Assembly (NCBI GenBank): GCA_037445245.1
Contig: JBBIKU010000025.1
Span: forward strand, 1 to 20,058
From: JBBIKU01 sp037445245
GTDB taxonomy: Bacteria > Chloroflexota > Anaerolineae > Anaerolineales > Anaerolineaceae
DNA: 20,058 nt
Direction: 5' to 3'
In this document: positions 7,549 through 15,784 of the stretch, one piece after another
How positions within the stretch are numbered: the first letter of the stretch is position 1
Layout: each line of letters starts with the position of its first letter
The notes under the pieces: generated by a model
Databases searched by the model: none
The model's input: the letters and a program-made list of their open reading frames with translations, nothing else
What the model was told of the DNA's origin: nothing
Translations under genes and position numbers: made by a program

Positions 7549-7579
7549 CCATTATACACGGTCAAATGCGTTATAATCG
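7549..7579. promoter_or_regulatory. Back-to-back divergent promoters for the YibE/F and LysM-M23 genes
   Basis: A perfect TATAAT lies on the + strand at 7572-7577 and another on the - strand at 7551-7556. With 17-bp spacers, the + -35 (CCATTA, 7549-7554) overlaps the - strand -10, and the - strand -35 (CGATTA) overlaps the + -10. The two promoters therefore share the same DNA and should exclude each other. Predicted leaders are about 41 nt to the GTG at 7625 and about 100 nt to the ATG at 7444. The -35 hexamers are poor. Confidence 0.5.
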
Positions 7580-7624
7580 TCATCGTTTCTGGTTGGTTGG
7601 AATTAACTGGAAGAAGCCTTTGGT

Positions 7625-9054
7625 GTGACCTTGAATAAGGGTAGCGATCAATTTGGGATGTTCGTGCGAGCGGTCAAGCGGCTACCGATCCTTTTAATCA
7701 TATTTATCTCAGCTTTCATCCCATCCGGGGTCAGGGCAGATGACACGCAGCCCGCTGCGCCAATCTACATTGTGCGTCAGGGCGATACGCTTTCCACCAT
7801 CTCGGTCGCTTTTGGTGTACCGATGGCGGAATTGATGGCAGCCAATGCGATTTCCAATCCGAATCTGCTAAACATTGGAGATGAACTGATCATTCCGGGG
7901 TTGGAAGGCGTGGAGGGTGTGCTGGTCGGACAAACCGTGCCGCTGGGTGAGACGTATACCAGCTTCAGCCGGCGATATAGGGTGCCGCCAGCGCTGATCA
8001 ACCGCCTCAATCGTGTCACAAGTCCGGGAGAACTTTATGTTGGAGCGGAATTGATCGTGCCGCGTCGGGAAGCGGCAGAAATCCGAATCCTTGCAGACTC
8101 GCAGCAGACTCTGTTAGAACTGGCAGCAGTCTATGACACCAGCCCGTGGATTATAGCCGACCTGAATCACCTTGCCGGGAGCTGGGATATCTATCCCTCG
8201 GATATTCTATACCTTCCGCAGGGATCGGAGGGAGCTCAATCCGCCAGTTTGGTCCCCGGCATTGCGGCGTTGGAAATGGAGCCTCTGNNNNNNNNNNNNN
8301 NNNNNNNACAACGGTGATCAAGGTAGCTACCCAAAACGAAATCACCTTGAGCGGATCTCTGGACGGACGCGAATTGTCTTTCTTTCCATTGGAGGGTAAC
8401 ATCCAGGTAGCCATTCAGGGCATTCACACCATGGCTGAGCCGGGAATTACAACGTTTCGTTTGAACTCCACCTTTGCCAACGGCGAAGTTTATTCTCTTG
8501 ATCAAATGATCATCCTTCGCGAAGGAAATTATGGCAGGGATGCCCCGTTGGCGGTAAAAGAGGAATATGTCGACCCGGCGGTAACCGAGCCTGAGAATGA
8601 ACTGGTGTTCGGCATCACCGCGCCAGTGGTAGCTGAACGGTACTGGTCGGATATTTTCACGCCGCCCTCTCCATACTCGGATTGCGTCACCTCATCCTTT
8701 GGCGGGCGCCGTTCGTATAACAACAGCGATTGGATCTATTTTCACACCGGCATCGATTTCTGCGGAGGCACGGGTGTTGAGATCTATGCGGCCGCGCCCG
8801 GCAGGGTGGTATTTGCCGGCGAATTAAAGGTCCGGGGTAATGCGACCATTCTCTCGCATGGCTGGGGTGTTTACACCGGTTACTGGCATCAGTCAGAGAT
8901 CCAGGTGCGAGAAGGTGAGATGGTGGAAGCCGGACAGGTGATCGGCTTGGTGGGTAATACCGGGCGCAGCACCGGGGCACACTTGCACTGGGAGATCTGG
9001 GCGGGGGGAGTGCAGGTCAATCCCAGCGACTGGCTGGCACGTACATACCCTTAG
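7625..9054 (+). CDS. Secreted LysM-M23 (LytM-type) peptidoglycan endopeptidase, interrupted by an assembly gap
   Basis: A membrane or signal segment (about residues 18-38, ending GVRADD) leads to LysM1 (48-91, IYIVRQGDTLSTIS), LysM2 (about 101-146) and a weaker third LysM-like repeat (155-198). After the gap come a beta-rich region of about 120 residues and a C-terminal M23 metallopeptidase domain. The zinc ligands are visible in FHTGIDF (His, Asp) and GAHLHWEI (last His). It should bind glycan through LysM and cut peptide cross-links outside the cell. The frame before the N run (7625 frame) differs from the frame after it only because 20 N are written. Both halves end and begin on exact codon edges, so the true gap should be a multiple of three. 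Start: GTG at 7625 with GGAAG upstream; the ATG at 7658 is an alternative. Confidence 0.88.
8288..8307. other. Assembly gap, 20 N
   Basis: The run of N falls inside the LysM-M23 gene between codons ending in Glu-Pro-Leu and codons starting Thr-Thr-Val. The written length breaks the frame and is therefore an estimate, not a measurement. Confidence 0.95.
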
Positions 9055-9090
9055 CGAGCAAAGCAATCACCTGAATAGACAAAACTCTTG

Positions 9091-9096
9091 TATAAT
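9091..9096 (+). promoter_or_regulatory. -10 box directly ahead of the zinc-ribbon protein gene
   Basis: TATAAT sits 11 bp before the ATG at 9108, so transcription from it would leave a leader of about 5 nt, another near-leaderless arrangement. No good -35 is seen. If translation instead begins at the ATG at 9165, the leader is about 62 nt. Confidence 0.5.
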
Positions 9097-9107
9097 TTTT
9101 ATAACCA

Positions 9108-9980
9108 ATGGGATCAGGAGCGGATGTGGAAGCGGCTATCCCTCGACAGAATATTCCTGAAGCAATGGCGCCAAGAGCCCATTGCCCGGTTTGTAACACG
9201 CTGGCGCTGGAGGTTGTTCGCTCAGAGAGCAGCAACGATCAACTACGTTGCAAACGGTGCAGCGTAGTTTTTGATGTGGAACAGGCTTCCTCGCCGCGCC
9301 TTCGCTTGGTGGTGGTGCCAAAACCGTTGCCACCCACCCTGGGCGGATACTGGCTGACAGCGGCAGAAATCCGGGCGGCGGTGCGGGAATTTATCCAACG
9401 CAAGTCAGCCATGGTTGCCAGGCCGGCGGAGATAGCGCAACCCAGAAAAATTGAAACACCCGCCACAGAAGCCGCCAGATCATCTGCTCCGCTTGAAGCT
9501 GAAACCGCCCCCTTGGTCCAAAGCGGTGGGCGGCTGCTCAAACCCTCCAAACCGACTGCCTCGGGTTTAGAGGCAGACAGACGGGCGCATGAGCTCTACC
9601 GATTGGGCAATGCCATTCCTGCCATCCGGGCAATACTCGAAAAAGGCGGCAATTACACAGCCGAAGAGATCGAAGCTGCTCTGGCGGAAATTTCAGCCCT
9701 CGAGCAGAAAAAACAGGCGCGGGCGCGGCGTTGGATCATGGCAGTAGGGATTTTTTTGCTCGTTTGTCTGGCTTTGATGAGCATTGGCTACCTGATTTCT
9801 ACTTATCAGCAAACTGATGAAGAAATACCGGCAGAAGTTCCAGGGGTCGTACCATCCTCGACTTTGGCTCTCGAAGAATTTGGTGGCGCTTTGCTGCCAG
9901 CAACACAATCTGTAAATATTCTTTGTCCGCAAGAGCATTCGAACGCGGCTGAAATAATTGGTGGAGTGGCGAAAGCCTGA
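9108..9980 (+). CDS. Unrecognised zinc-ribbon protein with one membrane segment
   Basis: I do not recognise a family for this 290-residue protein. It has an N-terminal zinc ribbon with CPVC (Cys26, Cys29) and CKRC (Cys48, Cys51). A region of about 95 residues rich in Pro, Ala and Glu follows, then an amphipathic helical stretch (about 155-205, like a short TPR-type or coiled segment). A basic stop-transfer and one membrane helix (about 209-231) lead to a tail of about 60 residues. The layout predicts a tail facing outward and the ribbon in the cytoplasm. A start at Met20 (9165), giving MAPRAHCPVC, is equally reasonable. The same frame stays open for 30 codons after the TGA at 9978-9980, up to TAG at 10071-10073, so the C-terminus may be cut short by one substitution. 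It converges with the diguanylate cyclase gene. Confidence 0.7.
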   Translation: MGSGADVEAAIPRQNIPEAMAPRAHCPVCNTLALEVVRSESSNDQLRCKRCSVVFDVEQASSPRLRLVVVPKPLPPTLGGYWLTAAEIRAAVREFIQRKSAMVARPAEIAQPRKIETPATEAARSSAPLEAETAPLVQSGGRLLKPSKPTASGLEADRRAHELYRLGNAIPAIRAILEKGGNYTAEEIEAALAEISALEQKKQARARRWIMAVGIFLLVCLALMSIGYLISTYQQTDEEIPAEVPGVVPSSTLALEEFGGALLPATQSVNILCPQEHSNAAEIIGGVAKA

Positions 9981-10081
9981 ATGGAAGATAGCGTGTGCCC
10001 ACTACGTGGGTATGTGCCAGGCGGATGGTATCTGCTGGTGGAGGCCCCATCGTTGTCGATCAGTTGCGCATAGAGGTTAGC

Positions 10082-12637
10082 TTAAATCGCATAGACCCGA
10101 TTGCGTCCAGCTTGCTTGGCTTGATACATCGCCCGATCGGCTTTGTCAACCAGTGCCACCAGATCCGCGATATCATCGGTGAGCTTGGCAACGCCGACAC
10201 TGACGGTGATGTTGAGATGAACCGTATCGGTGGTCACCGGTTCGGCTTCGATGCTCTGCCGTAATCGCTCGGCTACCAGGCTGGCTTCGGAAAGTTCGGT
10301 TTCGGGCAACAGAATGGCGTATTCTTCACCGCCGTATCGACTGCTTAAATCGATGATACGCAGGTTTTTGTCAAAACGCCTGGCGATTTCTTTCAACGCC
10401 TGATCGCCGGTGATATGCCCGAAATTGTCGTTCACCTCCTTGAAGTGGTCGATATCTACAAAGAGCAAGGTAAGCGGATGATTAAAGCGCCGGGCGCGCT
10501 CGATTTCTCGCGCCCCTAATTCCAAAAAGCCGCGCCGGTTATAGAGGTTGGTCAGATCATCGGTGATCGCCATCTGCTGCACCTGGGCGTACAGGCGGGC
10601 GTTTTCGATGGCAATGGCAGCTTGGTGAGCAAAAACCATTAAGCGTTGGGCATGCGCCTGAGAAAAGAAACCGGGTGTTGTGCTATCGAGGTTGATAAAG
10701 CCAAGGGTTTCATTTTTAATGCGGATTGGAGCGCCGGCAAATGAACGCAACCATTCAAGGCCCGGGAATTTGACCCAGTCGGGCGATTGGTAAGTGTCCG
10801 GTATTGCCAGTGGCATGCCTGTGTTTGCCATTTGTTGCAGGTTGGCGATTTCGTGGATCGAGAAGCGAAACGCTTTCACATAATCATCTAACCCGCGCTC
10901 ATGATAGCTGTATTGGCGCACAATGCGAGCTGCCCCCTCTTCGATTAACATCAGGGTCGAAGCATCGTGAGGTACCACTTTGCCGGCATTGATCAGGATA
11001 CGGTCCAGCACGGTATCCAAATCCAATGTGCTGTTTAGAGCTTCGGCAGTATCGCGCAATGCTTCTGCCAACGAGCGCTGGTCTCGTTCTTGATTCTGGA
11101 TGGTTTTGAGATCGGTAATATCGAAAATTGAAACAATGACCTTGGCGTAAGATCTCTCGCAGCTGGGGACGACGATCCAGCGCACCCGTTGATAGTGGGG
11201 AATACCGTCGATATAGTCGTTGATGCCCTCCCATTCGAAGTGGGTCTGGTTTTTTGCTATGGCAACAAATTGTTCCATGAGGCACTCTGAGGGACCACGG
11301 CGCATGAATGAAATCCACGAGTCAACGAGTTGGGTTTTGTTTTGAGCATTCACAAGCTGGACGCTGGCTTGATTGAGATCATTGATGACAACCAAGCTTT
11401 TGCACTGTTCCAGTTGATCCGGGTTTTCGATGAAGAATTCACGTATATCGGTAATGCCATTTTCGCGCAGGGAGTCCAGATAGGTTTTGACCTGAGAGAA
11501 GTCTTCCTCCCAAAGAGATATGGGGGCATCTTCGAACAGACTACGATAGCGCAATTCACTTTGCTGCAGGGCATCCTGTTTCTGTTGAATGGTGCTGAGC
11601 ATTTGCCGGTAGCTTTGAAAAAGATCGTTGAGTTCTTTAAAGGCTTGGAGCTCCTTAAGCGGCAAAGTGCTCTGTTCGAGGCTTCCATCTGTAAGCGCTT
11701 GAATAGATTGACGAAAGCTGGAGAGCGGATTAATCACTTGATATTTCAAACGCAGGCGGAGATTGATCACCATCAGCAGCCAGATCAGCGGGTAGATGAT
11801 GGCCACGATCAACACGGGCAGGGTCAATACCCCCACGGTCAGGTTGAGCGGCGCCTGCACAACAACAACCCATCCGGTCGGCTGTACCGGCGTGGCAGAA
11901 ATCAGGCTGGGGAGATTGGTTAACGACAGCCTGAGGGGCAAATACCAGAAAGTGATGGGCTTTGTGATGGTGGGGTTGTTGAGAAAAAGGTGCCCCACAT
12001 TGACCCGCTGTGCTACCCATTGCAATTGGGGATGCGCCAGCAAGGTTCCGTATTGATCCAGGATAAAAGTCTGTACCTGCTCTGGCTGGTCCTCGTAGCC
12101 ACGGCTAGCGCGTTGGAGTTCGTCCAGGTTCAACTCACCTACAATCCACCCGCCATCCGGTAAAGGGCGGGCGATGGGAATGACCGGTCTGCCGGTATCG
12201 TGTGAGATATAGGTAGATGCAATGGCGTCATCAGCAAATTGGTCAAGATAGGGCTGGTTGGAAAAGTCGATGCCGGTGTAGCGCGGATCTGACGGCAGAT
12301 GATAGCGGATCGTGGCGTTGTTGTCCAATCGATAAAGCGAGTCAAAATAGCCTGAAACGCGGTAAGTTGTTTCGATGGCAAAGTCCAGCTCTTGCTCAGA
12401 AAGATGGGATGCGGTCTGCGAGAGCTTTTCAATGGAGTGGATTGCCCGGTTTAAATAATCTTCGATGCTGACTGCCAGAATGCCGGTCAGATGCAATTGC
12501 TGAATACGAAAGTTCTGGCTGCCGACGTGGGCAGCAACTGCCAGCGTGGAGAGAATCAGCGCCAGGGTCGNNNNNNNNNNNNNNNNNNNNNNNNNNNAGA
12601 CAACCCAGTGCAACGAACGGTCGGGATGTTTTTTCAT
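10082..12637 (-). CDS. Membrane-bound diguanylate cyclase: Cache sensor, PAS, GAF, GGDEF
   Basis: This protein of about 851 residues starts with a membrane helix (about 14-40, partly in the N run). An extracytoplasmic sensor region resembling a double Cache domain (about 45-265) follows, then a second helix (about 270-292), a HAMP-like linker with coiled coil, a PAS region (about 365-505), a GAF domain (about 525-685) and a GGDEF domain (691-851). The catalytic motif reads GGEEY (769-773) and the product-inhibition site RxxD is present as RIID (760-763), five residues before it. It should make cyclic di-GMP in response to an external ligand, with feedback control. No EAL domain is present. 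The Tyr in place of Phe in the motif is a mild change. The gene follows the alanine racemase by 31 bp and may share its transcript. The ribosome-binding site is weak (CGGGG). Confidence 0.9.
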   Translation of the reverse strand: MKKHPDRSLHWVVXXXXXXXXXXTLALILSTLAVAAHVGSQNFRIQQLHLTGILAVSIEDYLNRAIHSIEKLSQTASHLSEQELDFAIETTYRVSGYFDSLYRLDNNATIRYHLPSDPRYTGIDFSNQPYLDQFADDAIASTYISHDTGRPVIPIARPLPDGGWIVGELNLDELQRASRGYEDQPEQVQTFILDQYGTLLAHPQLQWVAQRVNVGHLFLNNPTITKPITFWYLPLRLSLTNLPSLISATPVQPTGWVVVVQAPLNLTVGVLTLPVLIVAIIYPLIWLLMVINLRLRLKYQVINPLSSFRQSIQALTDGSLEQSTLPLKELQAFKELNDLFQSYRQMLSTIQQKQDALQQSELRYRSLFEDAPISLWEEDFSQVKTYLDSLRENGITDIREFFIENPDQLEQCKSLVVINDLNQASVQLVNAQNKTQLVDSWISFMRRGPSECLMEQFVAIAKNQTHFEWEGINDYIDGIPHYQRVRWIVVPSCERSYAKVIVSIFDITDLKTIQNQERDQRSLAEALRDTAEALNSTLDLDTVLDRILINAGKVVPHDASTLMLIEEGAARIVRQYSYHERGLDDYVKAFRFSIHEIANLQQMANTGMPLAIPDTYQSPDWVKFPGLEWLRSFAGAPIRIKNETLGFINLDSTTPGFFSQAHAQRLMVFAHQAAIAIENARLYAQVQQMAITDDLTNLYNRRGFLELGAREIERARRFNHPLTLLFVDIDHFKEVNDNFGHITGDQALKEIARRFDKNLRIIDLSSRYGGEEYAILLPETELSEASLVAERLRQSIEAEPVTTDTVHLNITVSVGVAKLTDDIADLVALVDKADRAMYQAKQAGRNRVYAI
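12571..12597. other. Assembly gap, 27 N
   Basis: The gap falls within the first membrane helix of the diguanylate cyclase. Its length is a multiple of three and keeps the frame open, so it is consistent with an intact gene. Confidence 0.95.
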
Positions 12638-12668
12638 TTACCCCGATGAATGTAAAACAAATTGATTC

Positions 12669-13823
12669 TTATAAAGAATCGATGGATACGATTTCGCCTC
12701 CCTGGCGATACAGCCGCACTACCCGTGGCAGCAATGCGGTTGTGACTTCGTAATTGATGGTTTGCGCTTTTTGGGCAATTTCTTCGGCAGGAATCCACGC
12801 CTGCCCCTGCCTGCCGATCAAGACCACCTCGTCTTCGATTTTTACGTCATGAATGTGACTTACGTCCACGACAATCTGATCCATGCACACCCGACCCAGA
12901 ATGGCGGCTCTTTGACCGTGGATGAGCACCGAACCCTGATTGGAGAGGATGCGATGGTAGCCATCTCCGTAGCCTGCTGGCACCAGCGCCACTGTTGTTT
13001 GCGGTTTTTGGGTGATAAAGGTTCGACTGTAACTGATGGCGGCGCCGGCAGGTAACTGGCTCAAACGACAAACTCGGCTTTTCAGGGTAAGAGCTGGTTT
13101 AATATCAAACACAGGCTGCCACTGGTCGGAGGGGTTCAGCCCGTATAGCGCGATGCCAGGGCGAATGGCGTTGAAATGGGATTCAGGCAGTGACATGGCT
13201 GCGGCGCTGTTGGCGGCGTGCACAAGCGGAAAATCGACACCGATCTGGTGGCAGGCGGTGAGCACATCCTGAAATACCGCCAGTTGTTGCCGGGCGTGAG
13301 TCTGATCCTGCCAGTCAGCGGTTGCCATGTGGGTGAAGATTCCATCCAATAGAATGCCTGGCAGGGCTCGAACGGCTTCGATGAAGGGAATCACTTCTGA
13401 GGGGTATAGACCAAAACGGTTCATGCCGGTATCGATCTGGAGATGAACCGGTACGGTTACACCAGCAGCGACCGCTTTTGCCGAAAGCGCTCGGGCAAAT
13501 TCTAGAGTGGTCAGGGCGGGCGTCAATCGCCACGTCACCACCGTTTCTGCATCAGCAGCGGGAGTGTACCCCATTATCAGGATGGGCGCTTCGATGGCTG
13601 CCCGGCGCAGTTGGACGGCTTCGAGCGTGCGATGCACTGCCAGGCGGGCGGCGCCCGCATCGAGCGCGGCGCGCCCCACAGCTATCGTCCCATGTCCATA
13701 CCCGTTTGCCTTAACGACTGCAAATATTTCGACATTATCCCCCACGTGCCGCCTGAAGGCGCGCACATTGAATGCAATCGCATCTAGATCGATTTCCGCC
13801 CAAGTGAGCAATGTATCCAGCAT
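12669..13823 (-). CDS. alr: Alanine racemase
   Basis: This 384-residue PLP enzyme interconverts L- and D-alanine and so supplies D-Ala for peptidoglycan. It has the fold III N-terminal barrel with VVKANGYGHG carrying the PLP Lys38. The second catalytic base Tyr265 is in SYSRTF (family usually SYGRTF), and the C-terminal beta domain shows GRVCMDQIVVDV. Also visible are MNRFGL and HAANSAA. Length is normal for the family (about 370-390). The ATG at 13823 lacks a clear Shine-Dalgarno, but the WAEIDL block expected at the N-terminus starts at residue 8, so the start is close. It sits 55 bp downstream of the CBS-ACT gene on the same strand. Confidence 0.96.
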   Translation of the reverse strand: MLDTLLTWAEIDLDAIAFNVRAFRRHVGDNVEIFAVVKANGYGHGTIAVGRAALDAGAARLAVHRTLEAVQLRRAAIEAPILIMGYTPAADAETVVTWRLTPALTTLEFARALSAKAVAAGVTVPVHLQIDTGMNRFGLYPSEVIPFIEAVRALPGILLDGIFTHMATADWQDQTHARQQLAVFQDVLTACHQIGVDFPLVHAANSAAAMSLPESHFNAIRPGIALYGLNPSDQWQPVFDIKPALTLKSRVCRLSQLPAGAAISYSRTFITQKPQTTVALVPAGYGDGYHRILSNQGSVLIHGQRAAILGRVCMDQIVVDVSHIHDVKIEDEVVLIGRQGQAWIPAEEIAQKAQTINYEVTTALLPRVVRLYRQGGEIVSIDSL

Positions 13824-13878
13824 AATGGGTTGCCAGGCGAAACCACAAAATTCGCACCAATGCCAATAATGGTTTGGT

Positions 13879-14532
13879 TCAGGTTAGTTTTGTCTCTCGG
13901 ATGTCGATGATCTTCTCGACCAAAGGCTCCAGAGTTTTCTTCAAGGTTTCTAGGTCGACATGCTCGATCTTGAAGGTGAGCGTGTTATTTTCGCTGGTTT
14001 CTCCCAGAAAAGTACTCAATGCCACGATATTACCATTAACTTTGTAAATGGCATTGGTCAACTCACATAATTTGCCGGGGACGTTTTTAACCAAGAGCGA
14101 GACGCGCACGCCGGCGTGTCGGGCGCCCAGCAATTCCAGAAACACCTTGAACAGGTCGGTTTCGGTGATGATGCCAACCACGCCGCCGTCACGCACAACC
14201 GGTAAACCACCGATCTTATTATCTGCCATGATGCGGGCGGCATCTTCAATGAGCGTATCCTCGGTGACGGTGATCAGCTTTTTTGCCATCACCTTCTCTA
14301 CGGTGATTTTACTGAGCAAGTAGTTGATTTCCCACACACTCAAAGAGGTTGCCTGGGATGGCGAGGCGTTGTGGAGATCGGTATCCGAAACGATCCCTAC
14401 CAGCTTACCGCGTTTATCCACGACAGGCAAGCGACGGATGCTCTCTTTGCGCATTAATGCCAGGGCTTCCTGTACGGGCGTGTCTGGTGTAATGGTGATG
14501 ACCGGCTTGGACATTCGGGCTCCGACCAGCAT
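13879..14532 (-). CDS. CBS-CBS-ACT domain protein (AcuB-like)
   Basis: This 217-residue cytoplasmic protein has two CBS domains (about 8-60 with RRLPVVDKRGKLVGIVSDTD, and about 75-130 with IGGLPVVRDGGVVGIITETD) and a C-terminal ACT domain (about 143-215, VSLLVKNVPGKLCELTNAI). CBS pairs bind adenine nucleotides and ACT domains bind amino acids, so this is probably a small sensor or regulatory protein. The layout is that of AcuB-type proteins, whose biochemical role is poorly defined. AGGAG lies eight bases before the ATG. A candidate promoter of its own lies just upstream, overlapping the end of the aminotransferase gene. Confidence 0.88.
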   Translation of the reverse strand: MLVGARMSKPVITITPDTPVQEALALMRKESIRRLPVVDKRGKLVGIVSDTDLHNASPSQATSLSVWEINYLLSKITVEKVMAKKLITVTEDTLIEDAARIMADNKIGGLPVVRDGGVVGIITETDLFKVFLELLGARHAGVRVSLLVKNVPGKLCELTNAIYKVNGNIVALSTFLGETSENNTLTFKIEHVDLETLKKTLEPLVEKIIDIRETKLT

Positions 14533-14590
14533 GATGTTCGCTCCTTTCCTAACGATCTATTTTATTTCGTTTAGTTTATCTTTATTATCG

Positions 14591-14618
14591 ATTTTACACG
14601 ATTCTGATGCAAATTCAA
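14591..14618 (-). promoter_or_regulatory. Candidate promoter of the CBS-ACT gene
   Basis: On the - strand TTGAAT (14613-14618) is followed after 16 bp by TAAAAT (14591-14596). The -35 overlaps the stop codon of the aminotransferase gene (14615-14617). The leader would be about 52 nt and ends in the strong AGGAG ahead of the ATG at 14532. Confidence 0.4.
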
Positions 14619-15700
14619 CTTCTGACTTTCCTTAAAATCTTGACCGCTTTTTCGACCACCTCCAGATGGGCTTGAATGCCCATGTGCCCGAGACGGAATA
14701 CCTTGCCTTGCAGCGGACCGTAACTGCCACCGACTACCACGCCTTCCATTCTCAGACGGGCGTCAAAATCTTTCCAGGTGGTAGCATCAGGAACGTTGAC
14801 GGCGGTTACGGTTGGCGCTGGGATGGCGTCAGCGGCGGGGAAAAGCGTGTAGCCGGCTTCGACGAGATGGCGACGACAGTACTCGGCTACTTCCTGGTGG
14901 CGGGCAAAGCACTGGGTGAGTCCTTCGTTTAGGAGATAGCGCGTTCCGGCTTGCATTGCGGCTAGTCCATGCCAGTAAGGGGTATATGGAAATCCCCCCA
15001 CACTGGGGGTGTTGCGAAAGGGTTTCAGGGCATCATAACCGACGTAATTGACCCGGTCGATGATTTCCCAAGCGGTTGGACTGACACTCAGGAAAGCCAT
15101 CGCCGGTGGCAGCGAGAGGCATTTTTGAGTGCCGCCGAGGCACAGGTCGATGTGCCATTCATCGGTTAATACCACTGTGCCGCCGAGGCTGGCGACCGCA
15201 TCGACGTAAAGCAGGGGCACGTCATATTTCTTCTTGAGCGCCCCCACTTCGGCGATCGGGTTGAGGGTGCCAGATGGTGTTTCGCAGTGAACAGCAGTGA
15301 TCATCTTCGGCTTGAATTGGGCGATCGCTTTTTCCACTGCGCTCCAGTTATGAATGGTCTGGTTGTAGGGGAAATCGACCGTTTTTACCCGGGCGCCGAT
15401 GGCTTTTGCCATGTCGGCGATGCCAAAGCCGAAAACACCGGTGGCGATCGACAGCACGCGATCGCCGGGTTTGAGGCAGCTTTTCAGCGCGCTCCAGAGC
15501 GCCAGCATGCCCTCGCCGGTCATGATGACGATGGGGTTGCGGGTGGCGAGGATGGTTTGCAAATCTCTGCTCACGCTTCGATACAGGTTGACGTATTCCG
15601 GCTCGATATCCGCTGAGCCGTAATCCTTGTCATAAGCCTCCAACACTTCTGGCGACACGCTGGTTGGTCCCGGCACCATGGGGACTGGATATGTTTCCAT
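14615..15700 (-). CDS. Class V aminotransferase, alanine/serine-glyoxylate type
   Basis: This 361-residue PLP enzyme is of the AGXT/SgaA group, which moves an amino group from alanine or serine to glyoxylate. The N-terminal PGPTSVSPEVL, the HCETPSGTLNPI block (138-149), Asp167 in YVDAVASLGG (PLP ring contact) and Lys193 in GGTQKCLSLPP (Schiff base) are all in place. The C-terminal block VFRLGHMG is the usual family ending. Substrate preference cannot be read from the sequence; related enzymes also act on phosphoserine, 2-aminoethylphosphonate or purine catabolites. The ATG has AGGTGA a few bases upstream. It lies 84 bp after the broken P450 and 82 bp before the CBS-ACT gene on the same strand. 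Confidence 0.9.
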   Translation of the reverse strand: METYPVPMVPGPTSVSPEVLEAYDKDYGSADIEPEYVNLYRSVSRDLQTILATRNPIVIMTGEGMLALWSALKSCLKPGDRVLSIATGVFGFGIADMAKAIGARVKTVDFPYNQTIHNWSAVEKAIAQFKPKMITAVHCETPSGTLNPIAEVGALKKKYDVPLLYVDAVASLGGTVVLTDEWHIDLCLGGTQKCLSLPPAMAFLSVSPTAWEIIDRVNYVGYDALKPFRNTPSVGGFPYTPYWHGLAAMQAGTRYLLNEGLTQCFARHQEVAEYCRRHLVEAGYTLFPAADAIPAPTVTAVNVPDATTWKDFDARLRMEGVVVGGSYGPLQGKVFRLGHMGIQAHLEVVEKAVKILRKVRS

Positions 15701-15784
15701 AAATTCACCTGTTTAATCCGAGCTTGGTTTTAGATTGAATTGGGTGCAATGCTGTTCGCAAATAAATCATATCATACTTAATGG

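Noticed and set aside
7445..7552. Longer start for the YibE/F protein at 7552
   Set aside because: The extension lacks a ribosome-binding site, crosses a -10 box and is not protein-like; the ATG at 7444 has an ideal AGGAG.
11330..11923. A 197-codon open frame antisense to the diguanylate cyclase
   Set aside because: It lies wholly inside the PAS/HAMP coding region on the other strand, has no start signals and matches no family; it is a shadow of the real gene.
12664..12680. Perfect 7-bp inverted repeat with a 3-base loop at the end of alr, a possible terminator
   Set aside because: The stem is AT-rich and weak, overlaps the last alr codons and has only a broken T-run, so it is not strong enough to call.
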